From: Cyclobacteriaceae bacterium
Lineage (GTDB): Bacteria; Bacteroidota; Bacteroidia; Cytophagales; Cyclobacteriaceae
Length of the DNA: 5,140 nucleotides
Direction: 5' to 3'
Assembly (NCBI GenBank): GCA_029880385.1
Contig: JAOUOM010000216.1
Coordinates: 1 to 5,140, forward strand
Each line of letters begins with the position of its first letter. Position 1 is the first letter of the stretch. Positions 1-5,140 of the stretch are shown here, piece after piece. A model generated the notes under the pieces. That model saw only the letters and a list, made by a program, of their open reading frames with translations. It did no database searches and was not told where the DNA came from. The position numbers and the translations under genes are program-made.

Positions 1-267
1 GAATTGAAAATGCGAGGATTTGGTGCAATAACAATAGGTATAGGTGCCCTTGTATTTATGTTTTTTTATGGCGTCACCAAATATCTGTTTGGCGTACTGA
101 ATGTTTTCACTGATTTTCGGCAGGTAACTAATTTTTAGCGGGGTGCCGTATTGCCTAACAATATCCATCAGGTTGACTCCATGAAAATGAAGTTCATCCT
201 TTTCGACCTTAAATTCCTTGGTGGGAAAATAAAAGGTCTGTTCAATGAGGTCAGTGTAACTTTTCAT
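1..267 (-). CDS. speA: Biosynthetic arginine decarboxylase, N-terminal part (cut by window edge)
   Basis: The first 89 residues, beginning MKSYTDLIEQTF, are visible and the gene continues beyond base 1. The sequence resembles the compact arginine decarboxylase-type proteins of Bacteroidota, which belong to the alanine-racemase-like, fold type III PLP family. Visible marks are the EFKVEKDELHFHG stretch, YGTPLKISYLPKISENI at about 40-56, and YCYCTKSSHF at 78-87. Lys83 sits where YAVKAN-type family members carry the lysine that binds PLP. The expected reaction is arginine to agmatine plus CO2 in the cytosol, the first step of polyamine synthesis. The ATG at 267 is chosen because the alternative ATG four bases upstream hits a stop after six codons. 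No Shine-Dalgarno is seen; the leader is T/A-rich. The gene diverges from the arginine-related operon that starts at 408. The C-terminal catalytic half is outside the window, so a related carboxynorspermidine or diaminopimelate decarboxylase cannot be fully excluded. Confidence 0.8.
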   Translation of the reverse strand, partial: MKSYTDLIEQTFYFPTKEFKVEKDELHFHGVNLMDIVRQYGTPLKISYLPKISENIQYAKQIFGDAIKKHKYKGTYTYCYCTKSSHFQF

Positions 268-291
268 TCATAAAATAAAATTGAAAATGAG

Positions 292-304
292 CGCAATAAT
301 TGCG
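292..304. repeat. Perfect inverted repeat CGCAAT-A-ATTGCG
   Basis: Six-base arms CGCAAT (292-297) and ATTGCG (299-304) pair perfectly around a single central base. With a one-base centre it cannot fold as an RNA hairpin without opening pairs, so a DNA site for a dimeric regulator is the more natural reading. It lies 25 bases upstream of the decarboxylase start, where a bound protein could block that promoter. The function is inferred only from symmetry and place. Confidence 0.4.
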
Positions 305-308
305 AAAA

Positions 309-325
309 CTTGGAAAATTTCCCAG
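309..325. repeat. Near-perfect inverted repeat centred on GGAAA-A-TTTCC
   Basis: GGAAA (312-316) and TTTCC (318-322) mirror each other around base 317. After one mismatched position (311/323), the outer CT (309-310) and AG (324-325) also pair, giving 14 of 16 symmetric positions. Its centre is 19 bases from that of the 292-304 repeat, close to two helical turns, so two sites could lie on the same DNA face. A shorter GGCT/AGCC repeat follows at 325-334. A role as an operator is inferred. Confidence 0.35.
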
Positions 326-379
326 GCTGTAGCCAGATAAATATTACAATCGTTCAGGTAAACTTCGTGATTGTATAAT

Positions 380-387
380 TAATTTTG
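380..387 (+). promoter_or_regulatory. Candidate Bacteroidota -7 promoter box (TAATTTTG)
   Basis: TAATTTTG matches the Bacteroidota -7 consensus TAnnTTTG at every fixed base and lies 20 bases before the ATG at 408. Transcription would begin near 393-395, leaving a leader of only about 13-15 bases. A TTG -33 element is not present at the usual distance; the nearest partial match is TTC at 353-355, slightly too far away. A six-base match occurs about once per few kilobases by chance, so the intergenic position is the main support. Confidence 0.4.
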
Positions 388-407
388 AAAACATTTTAAA
401 CAACATA

Positions 408-1328
408 ATGATCACCCTTAAGATAAATGATGAAACTGCGCCTCTTGAGGCCGTTTTATTAGGTATTGCCGAAAATTTCGGAGGCACCCCAAAGCCTGAT
501 GATACCTATGACCCCAAATCCCTCTTTCATGTACAGGAAGGCACCTTTCCAACGGAAGAAAATATCCTCACCGAAATGGCAGCGTTTGACAAAGTACTGA
601 AAAAATACGGAGTGGACGTATACCGCCCCCATGATATTGCCGGGCTGAATCAGGTGTTTTCCCGCGACATTGGCATCGTCATTGGCGATCGGTTTATTGT
701 CCCCAGTATCCAAAAAAACCGTCGGGCAGAAATCGAGGGAATCCAATACCTCATCGATCAGATGGATCCGGAACGGGTACTCTACACACCCGAGCATACC
801 CGTATGGAAGGGGGGGACGTAATGCCATATGGTGAATACCTGTTTGTAGGTTATAGCAAACAGCCGGATTTTGATGAGTACCTCACAGGCCGAACCAATG
901 AAGCGGGTGTACAATTTTTACAAACCCATTTTCCTGACCGGAAAGTAATGGCATTTGAGCTACGAAAGTCGGACGATGACCCGTATGTAAATGCGTTACA
1001 CCTCGATTGTTGTTTTCAGCCCGTAGGAACCAAATACGCCATTATCCATCGCGAGGGCTTCAAAAACCCGGAAGATGCCGACTGGCTCGTGAACCTGTTT
1101 GGCCAGGAAAATGTACTCGAAATTGACCGGCGCGAAATGTACACCATGTGTGCCAATGTGTTTTCCATTTCACCCCAGGTGGTTGTTTCCGAAAAGGGCT
1201 TCTTCCGAGTCAATGGACGCTTGCGCGAATGGGGCCTGACCGTGGAGGAAATCCCCTATGCCGAAATATCCAAAATGGAGGGATTGTTGCGATGTTCTAC
1301 CTTGCCCTTACGAAGGAAATATGACTAG
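408..1328 (+). CDS. Guanidine-modifying enzyme of the amidinotransferase/arginine deiminase/DDAH superfamily
   Basis: This 306-residue cytosolic enzyme has the residue set of the guanidine-modifying (pentein) fold: FSRD with Asp87, MEGGD with Glu134 and Asp137, HLD with His198 and Asp200, and a C-terminal nucleophile Cys296 in LRCSTLPL. These correspond in order to the Asp, Glu, His-x-Asp and Cys of arginine deiminase. The family forms a covalent thiouronium intermediate on cysteine, then releases it to water (deiminase, dimethylargininase) or to an amine (amidinotransferase). The Glu in the EGGD position, where arginine-glycine amidinotransferase has Asp, leans towards a hydrolase. The exact substrate is not fixed by sequence: arginine, methylarginine or another guanidino compound are possible. 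It is shorter than classical ArcA (about 400 residues), so I give no symbol. The ATG at 408 has no Shine-Dalgarno, and the stop overlaps the next gene. It heads a run of four tightly packed genes. Confidence 0.85.
   Translation: MITLKINDETAPLEAVLLGIAENFGGTPKPDDTYDPKSLFHVQEGTFPTEENILTEMAAFDKVLKKYGVDVYRPHDIAGLNQVFSRDIGIVIGDRFIVPSIQKNRRAEIEGIQYLIDQMDPERVLYTPEHTRMEGGDVMPYGEYLFVGYSKQPDFDEYLTGRTNEAGVQFLQTHFPDRKVMAFELRKSDDDPYVNALHLDCCFQPVGTKYAIIHREGFKNPEDADWLVNLFGQENVLEIDRREMYTMCANVFSISPQVVVSEKGFFRVNGRLREWGLTVEEIPYAEISKMEGLLRCSTLPLRRKYD
1313..1317 (+). promoter_or_regulatory. Ribosome binding site-like AAGGA before ctlX, inside the upstream gene
   Basis: AAGGA ends three bases before the ATG at 1321. 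The spacing is shorter than usual, so it may work weakly or serve ribosome re-initiation from the upstream gene, whose stop is at 1326-1328. It supports the 1321 start over the earlier in-frame ATG at 1258. No comparable motif is obvious before the other genes here. Confidence 0.35.
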
Positions 1329-2265
1329 CCAGGTTACTGATACGTTATTTATGGTACGGCCCGTACGGTTTCGTTCCAATGAGCAGACAGCCGTGAATAA
1401 TTATTTTCAGGATCCTGACCCGTCTCAGTCTGCGGAAGCCATCCAGCAACTGGCCGTGCAGGAGTTTGACAGCCTGGTCAGCAAACTGCGAGAGGAAGGT
1501 ATTAACGTGATTGTTTTTAGCGATACTACGGTGTCCAATACACCGGATTCCATATTTCCCAATAACTGGATTAGTACGCATGACGATGGTTCGGTATTGT
1601 TGTACCCGATGTTTGCCGAAAACAGGAGAATAGAACGCCGTGACGACATTGTCGATGCCTTGACGCGTCGTTTTCTTGTCAGCAGCGTTCATTCATTTGT
1701 GCATTGGGAAGAAAAAAACCTGTTTCTGGAAGGGACAGGCAGCCTGATACTGGACCGGCCACACAAAATCGCCTATGCCGCACTTTCGGAACGAACGTCC
1801 ACGGACGTAATAGCGGAGTTTGAACTACGCACAGGGTACCGTACCGAAGCATTTCATGCCCTTCAGACAGTGGGGAACCAACGGCTGCCCATCTATCATA
1901 CCAATGTGATGATGTCCGTAGGGGAGCAATTTGTGCTTATTTGCCTGGCAAGCATCGACGATAAATCGGAAAGGGAGCGGTTGCAGCGTGTGTTTGACTC
2001 TACCGGCAAGGAGGTAATTGAAATTTCGGAGGCACAGGCCGCTGCTTTTGCTGGAAATATACTGCAGGTTCGAAATCCCGATGGCCATTTATTTATTGTC
2101 ATGTCACAGTCAGCCCACGATTGCCTTTTGGATTGGCAACGTGAAAAGCTCACCACTCATGGAAAAATCGTGTCATCCCCCATCCCTACCATCGAACGTT
2201 TAGGCGGAGGAAGTGTGCGGTGTATGATTGCCGAAGTATTTTTGCCCAAAATTTTAATGCATTAA
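1321..2265 (+). CDS. ctlX: CtlX-type citrulline utilization hydrolase
   Basis: This 314-residue protein belongs to the arginine deiminase-related branch known as CtlX, named for a citrulline-using enzyme that yields ornithine, ammonia and CO2. Family marks are the N-terminal DTLFMVRPVRFRSNEQTAVNN (about 7-27), DSIFPNNW (76-83), FLEGTG (135-140), YHTNVMMS with His193 (192-199), and the nucleophile Cys301 in GGGSVRCMIAEVFLP near the end. The start at 1321 is preferred over the in-frame ATG at 1258: the 21 extra residues look unlike the family, lie wholly inside the upstream gene, and the conserved block begins just after 1321. It overlaps the upstream gene by eight bases (ATGACTAG), which suggests translational coupling. 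Compared with its neighbour, the Asp positions that usually hold a cationic guanidinium are Asn or Gly here, fitting a neutral ureido substrate. The citrulline activity itself is inferred from the family name, not shown by the sequence. Confidence 0.82.
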   Translation: MTSQVTDTLFMVRPVRFRSNEQTAVNNYFQDPDPSQSAEAIQQLAVQEFDSLVSKLREEGINVIVFSDTTVSNTPDSIFPNNWISTHDDGSVLLYPMFAENRRIERRDDIVDALTRRFLVSSVHSFVHWEEKNLFLEGTGSLILDRPHKIAYAALSERTSTDVIAEFELRTGYRTEAFHALQTVGNQRLPIYHTNVMMSVGEQFVLICLASIDDKSERERLQRVFDSTGKEVIEISEAQAAAFAGNILQVRNPDGHLFIVMSQSAHDCLLDWQREKLTTHGKIVSSPIPTIERLGGGSVRCMIAEVFLPKILMH

Positions 2266-2290
2266 ATCAATTCTCTCAATAAACGAACGG

Positions 2291-4078
2291 ATGCTCTTTA
2301 TCGAAAAACAGTTACAAACAGACATTTCAAAAGCTTTTTCTTCATTGTTTCAATTCGAGCTCGAAGCCGATAGCATCGGATTTCAGCCGACGCGAAAGGA
2401 ATTTGAGGGTACACATACATTCGTTACGTTTCCCTACCTGAAAGTGTCAGGAAAAAGCCCGGAAGAAACCGGCAGCCTGCTGGGTAATTTTTTACTCGCT
2501 GAATCCGCTATCGTATCAGGCTTTAACGTCGTAAAAGGATTCTTGAACCTCACCCTTTCCGAATCCATGTGGCTCGGCGTACTGGCAGAAATCACCGCAC
2601 AGGATACCTATGGACAGGGAAAACCAAACGACAAAAAGGTGATGGTTGAATTTTCTTCGCCCAACACCAACAAACCCCTGCACCTGGGACACCTGCGAAA
2701 TAATTTTCTGGGTGATTCGGTGGCCCGCATACTTGACAGGGCCGGCTATGATGTCATGAAAACCAACCTCGTCAATGACCGGGGCATCCACATTTGCAAG
2801 TCCATGCTTGCCTACCAAAAGTTTGGCAATGGCGAAACCCCCGAATCGGCAGGAATCAAAGGCGATCACCTGGTGGGTAGTTATTATGTCAGATTTGATC
2901 AGGAATATAAAAAAGAAATCGAAGGTCTGGTCGCTGCGGGCAAAGACCCGGAAGAGGCCAAAAAAATAGCCCCACTGATCCAGGAGGCCCAGTCCATGCT
3001 CCTGAAATGGGAAGAAAAAGACCCGGAAGCCTATGCATTGTGGGAAAAAATGAATGGATGGGTTTACCAGGGATTCGACAAGACCTATGCGACCATGGGA
3101 ATTTCGTTTGATACGATTTATCAGGAGTCATCTACCTATCTGCTGGGCAAGGATATCGTGGACGAAGGGCTGAAAAAAGGCGTGTTTTTCAAAAAAGAGG
3201 ACGGATCGGTGTGGGTGGACCTGACCGATGAAGGGCTGGATGAAAAACTCGTGTTACGGGGCGACGGAACGTCAGTCTACATCACCCAGGACATGGGTAC
3301 GTGCGACTTCAAGTACAAGGATTTTCAGATGGACAAGTCCGTGTATGTAGTCGGAAATGAACAGGACTATCATTTTAAAGTGCTGTTTTCGATCATGCGT
3401 AAGCTGGGCAGGAGTTATGGCGAGGGGCTCCATCACCTGTCCTATGGTATGGTGAACCTGCCCTCTGGCAAAATGAAATCCAGGGAAGGTACTGTGGTAG
3501 ATGCCGATGACCTGATGCAGGAGATGTTTGAGACTGCCGAAAGACATACGCGTGAGCTGGGAAAAATTGAGGACATGGAAGGCACGGCCGCCAGCGAGCT
3601 GTACCGTCAGTTGGGCCTTGGTGCACTGAAATATTTTTTATTGAAAGTAGACCCCAAAAAACGCATGCTCTTCAATCCCGAAGAATCCATCGAGTTTCAT
3701 GGCAATACGGGGCCGTTTATCCAATATACCCATGCCCGTATCTCGGCCCTTTTGCGGCGCGCGGATCAATTGGGGATTGAAATTGCGGTCGACACCTCAC
3801 TTGTGGGGCTGCATGACCGGGAGCGCGGGCTCATCTACCAGTTGTCGCGCTATCCTGCCGTGGTGCAGGTAGCGGCCGAGGAATACGCACCCTCTGTCGT
3901 GGCCCAGTTTGTGTTTGACCTGGCCAAGGAGTATAATGGCTTTTATCAGGAAGTAAGCATTTTTAATGAAGACGATACGGCACGGCGTGCCATGCGGCTG
4001 GCCCTGTCACTTTCGACAGCCCGGGTTATCCGTTCGGCTATGGGCTTGCTGGGTATTGATGTGCCAGAACGAATGTGA
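2291..4078 (+). CDS. argS: Arginyl-tRNA synthetase
   Basis: This class I synthetase attaches arginine to tRNA-Arg in the cytosol. The 595 residues are a normal, complete length. In order: the ArgRS N-terminal tRNA-contacting domain (about 1-95); the catalytic core with the HIGH signature as HLGH (131-134) inside SSPNTNKPLHLGHLRNN; VYVVGNEQDYHFKVLF (351-366); the KMSKS-loop equivalent GKMKSREG (393-400); and a C-terminal helical DALR anticodon-binding domain from about 470 (FHGNTGPFIQYTHARIS) to the usual ending VPERM. The KMKSR form is one of the non-canonical loops common in ArgRS, so it is not a defect. The start at 2291 lies 25 bases after ctlX without a Shine-Dalgarno, and menA begins three bases after the stop, so it is probably co-transcribed with both. 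Its position behind two predicted arginine/citrulline-acting enzymes places arginine use in translation and arginine breakdown on one transcript. Confidence 0.97.
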   Translation: MLFIEKQLQTDISKAFSSLFQFELEADSIGFQPTRKEFEGTHTFVTFPYLKVSGKSPEETGSLLGNFLLAESAIVSGFNVVKGFLNLTLSESMWLGVLAEITAQDTYGQGKPNDKKVMVEFSSPNTNKPLHLGHLRNNFLGDSVARILDRAGYDVMKTNLVNDRGIHICKSMLAYQKFGNGETPESAGIKGDHLVGSYYVRFDQEYKKEIEGLVAAGKDPEEAKKIAPLIQEAQSMLLKWEEKDPEAYALWEKMNGWVYQGFDKTYATMGISFDTIYQESSTYLLGKDIVDEGLKKGVFFKKEDGSVWVDLTDEGLDEKLVLRGDGTSVYITQDMGTCDFKYKDFQMDKSVYVVGNEQDYHFKVLFSIMRKLGRSYGEGLHHLSYGMVNLPSGKMKSREGTVVDADDLMQEMFETAERHTRELGKIEDMEGTAASELYRQLGLGALKYFLLKVDPKKRMLFNPEESIEFHGNTGPFIQYTHARISALLRRADQLGIEIAVDTSLVGLHDRERGLIYQLSRYPAVVQVAAEEYAPSVVAQFVFDLAKEYNGFYQEVSIFNEDDTARRAMRLALSLSTARVIRSAMGLLGIDVPERM

Positions 4079-4081
4079 TCG

Positions 4082-4981
4082 ATGAAAAAACTACATGCAT
4101 GGCTTCGAGCCTTCCGCCTCCGTACCCTGCCACTGGCTTTTTCTTCTTTGTTGATGGGAGGATTTCTGGCAGCCAGCCGGGGTTATTTTGATGCCACCAT
4201 TCTTGTGTGGAGCCTGGTTACCACGCTGTTGCTCCAGGTATTGTCTAACCTGGCCAATGATTATGGCGATTACACATCCGGTGTGGATGGGGATCATCGC
4301 CAGGGGCCTGCCCGCACGGTTCAGGCCGGCCTCATACCGGCTTCCCAGATGAAGCGGGCACTGGTCGTGTTTTCCATTCTGTCGCTCTGTTCGGGTATGG
4401 TGTTGCTTTGGGTGGCCTTTCGGGATCAGTGGCTGTATGCCCTGCTCTTTCTGGTGGTGGGACTCGGGGCAATCTATGCAGCCATCCGCTATACGGTAGG
4501 CAAAAAACCCTATGGATATGCAGGCCTGGGCGATGTGGCCGTATTGCTGTTTTTTGGCCTGACCGGTGTTGGGGGCAGCTATTTCCTTTATGCCAAGTCC
4601 CTTGACGGCCCGGTGTGGTTATTGGCCGTTAGTTGCGGGTTGTTTGCCGTCGGCGTACTCAATGTCAATAACATCCGGGATATCGCCTCTGACGAGGCAT
4701 CCGGCAAACGTTCGTTGCCGGTGCGCATGGGCCGTAGCCGGGCCGTAGCCTATCATGCAGCCCTTTTGACAACGGGGTTTTTGCTGGCCGTTATCTTTGC
4801 CCTTGGCAGGTTTGGGAGTGTGTATGGATGGGCATTTGTGTTGGTTCTACCCCTGTTGATTCGCAATTTCCGCGCGGTGCGCAGCAAACGGGGTATGGAA
4901 CTGGATCCGTATTTGAAGCAGCTCGCACTTACCACGCTCCTGTTTGTCCTGTTGATGGGGGCCGGGCTCTTATGGGCTTAG
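4082..4981 (+). CDS. menA: 1,4-dihydroxy-2-naphthoate polyprenyltransferase (menaquinone synthesis)
   Basis: This 299-residue integral membrane enzyme of the UbiA superfamily transfers a polyprenyl chain to 1,4-dihydroxy-2-naphthoate to give demethylmenaquinone, the step before MenG methylation. MenA marks are the start FRLRTLPLAF (11-20), the first Asp-rich motif NDYGDYTSGVD (59-69), followed by GDHRQGPARTVQAG, and the second motif NNIRDIASDEASGKRSLPVR (196-215). These bind Mg2+ and the prenyl diphosphate. About eight or nine hydrophobic segments are visible, roughly at 17-33, 38-57, 94-112, 117-137, 150-170, 178-195, 224-242, 247-262 and 281-298. Length is typical. The ATG follows the argS stop by three bases, so it is almost certainly in the same operon, although no direct link to arginine metabolism is evident. 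It implies a menaquinone-based respiratory chain. The 4-hydroxybenzoate enzyme UbiA is unlikely given the motif forms. Confidence 0.95.
   Translation: MKKLHAWLRAFRLRTLPLAFSSLLMGGFLAASRGYFDATILVWSLVTTLLLQVLSNLANDYGDYTSGVDGDHRQGPARTVQAGLIPASQMKRALVVFSILSLCSGMVLLWVAFRDQWLYALLFLVVGLGAIYAAIRYTVGKKPYGYAGLGDVAVLLFFGLTGVGGSYFLYAKSLDGPVWLLAVSCGLFAVGVLNVNNIRDIASDEASGKRSLPVRMGRSRAVAYHAALLTTGFLLAVIFALGRFGSVYGWAFVLVLPLLIRNFRAVRSKRGMELDPYLKQLALTTLLFVLLMGAGLLWA
4701..4721. repeat. Inverted repeat inside menA (CCGGCAA / TTGCCGG)
   Basis: Seven-base perfect arms, CCGGCAA (4701-4707) and TTGCCGG (4715-4721), flank a seven-base loop. The mRNA could form a GC-rich hairpin over codons for the second Asp-rich motif (SGKRSLP). 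There is no following T-tract, so it is not a standard terminator. It may simply be a by-product of codon choice. Confidence 0.3.
4729..4750 (+). repeat. Perfect 11-base tandem repeat in menA
   Basis: The unit GGGCCGTAGCC occurs twice back to back (4729-4739 and 4740-4750), encoding part of MGRSRAVAY. The unit is not a multiple of three, so the two copies are read in different frames. Gain or loss of one copy would shift the frame and remove the last part of MenA. Confidence 0.6.
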
Positions 4982-5013
4982 CCAGACACCCCGTCCCCGT
5001 CGTGGAGGCTTTG

Positions 5014-5140
5014 TTATAAGGGGAGCAACCGGTTTTTTCGGATATAGCCCTCCTGGTCGTCCCAGCTGATTTTGATCCAGGCATCTTCGTCATCGATCAG
5101 CGTGACTTTGTGCCCCTTTTCCAGTAGTGCGATAACGTCT
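5014..5140 (-). CDS. SH3-like domain protein, C-terminal tail (cut by window edge)
   Basis: Reading the minus strand from the right edge, 41 residues remain before the TAA at 5016-5014. The tail has the pattern of a bacterial SH3 fold: LLEKGHKVTLIDDEDAWIKI, then SWDDQEGYIRKNRLLPL. That is a strand-turn-strand with a KGxKV opening, a central W-I-K-I strand and a closing GYI strand. Such domains often end periplasmic, cell-wall-binding or TPR-containing proteins, but the rest lies outside the window, so the function, start and localisation are unknown. It converges on menA with 32 bases between the two stops, and I see no clear hairpin-plus-T-tract terminator in that gap. Confidence 0.7.
   Translation of the reverse strand, partial: DVIALLEKGHKVTLIDDEDAWIKISWDDQEGYIRKNRLLPL

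Larger units (their letters stand above)
268..407. promoter_or_regulatory. Divergent intergenic control region
   Basis: This 140-base AT-rich gap separates the arginine decarboxylase start from the hydrolase operon. It should hold both promoters. It contains three short inverted repeats between 292 and 334, close to the decarboxylase side, and one good -7 box near the operon side. I found no convincing TAnnTTTG on the minus strand for the decarboxylase. Nothing here looks like a tRNA or other structured RNA. The inverted repeats do not match the enterobacterial ARG box pattern. Confidence 0.6.

Noticed and set aside
394..398. Non-canonical KMSKS loop taken as a damaged argS
   Set aside because: These are residue positions in ArgS. 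ArgRS commonly departs from KMSKS, and the rest of the catalytic and DALR domains are intact.
459..914. Open reading frame of 151 codons on the minus strand
   Set aside because: It lies antisense inside the guanidine-modifying enzyme gene, whose motifs are clear. The translation has no recognisable family pattern.
1258..1320. Earlier in-frame ATG for ctlX
   Set aside because: The added 21 residues do not look like the family N-terminus and are wholly inside the upstream gene. The conserved block begins just after 1321, where an AAGGA is also near.
2237..2244. TATTTTTG as an internal promoter for argS
   Set aside because: It fits TAnnTTTG, but lies in coding sequence, lacks a TTG at the right distance, and such a match is expected about once in this length by chance. 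It is kept only as a remark in a finding.
2942..3029. Direct repeat AAAGACCCGGAAG (2942-2954 and 3017-3029) in argS
   Set aside because: The copies are 75 bases apart in the same frame and encode KDPE in a charged helical stretch normal for this family, so codon and residue bias explain it.
4828..5019. Plus-strand frame running past the menA stop
   Set aside because: It overlaps menA in another frame and shows no family pattern. MenA is complete at its usual length.
5029..5040. CCG-GTTTTTT-CGG as a terminator
   Set aside because: The stem is only three pairs, the T-run is in the loop rather than after it, and it lies within the SH3-like coding sequence.

Overview
The window looks like ordinary chromosome of a member of the Bacteroidota, probably of the Cytophagales type. 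This rests on the ArgS and arginine decarboxylase sequence styles, on starts that mostly lack a Shine-Dalgarno sequence, and on a TAnnTTTG-type -7 box in the one sizeable intergenic gap. The assignment comes from recognising protein families, not from a database search, and the genus cannot be told. No mobile element, CRISPR array, tRNA or rRNA gene was seen.

Layout. Positions 1-267 (minus strand) hold the N-terminus of a PLP-dependent biosynthetic arginine decarboxylase that runs off the left edge. Positions 268-407 are an AT-rich divergent intergenic region with two or three short inverted repeats and a candidate -7 box. From 408 to 4981 four genes lie head to tail on the plus strand with almost no spacing: a guanidine-modifying hydrolase/amidinotransferase (408-1328), a CtlX-type citrulline hydrolase (1321-2265, overlapping by 8 nt), arginyl-tRNA synthetase argS (2291-4078) and menaquinone-pathway prenyltransferase menA (4082-4981). 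After 32 bases, 5014-5140 (minus strand) holds the C-terminal tail of an SH3-like protein, convergent with menA.

How the genes fit together. Four neighbouring genes act on arginine or a product of it: decarboxylation to agmatine (speA), a predicted guanidine hydrolase with a full arginine-deiminase-like set of catalytic residues, a homologue suited to the neutral ureido group of citrulline, and charging of tRNA-Arg. The most interesting reading is that the two overlapping hydrolase genes form a coupled pathway, arginine to citrulline to ornithine, without carbamoyl phosphate. The alternative is that the first enzyme uses another guanidino compound. menA probably shares the transcript without a clear metabolic link. 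The genes are recognisable and the arrangement is probably conserved in relatives, so I do not claim a new system. The points worth checking are the first enzyme's substrate, the paired active-site differences and the divergent control region.
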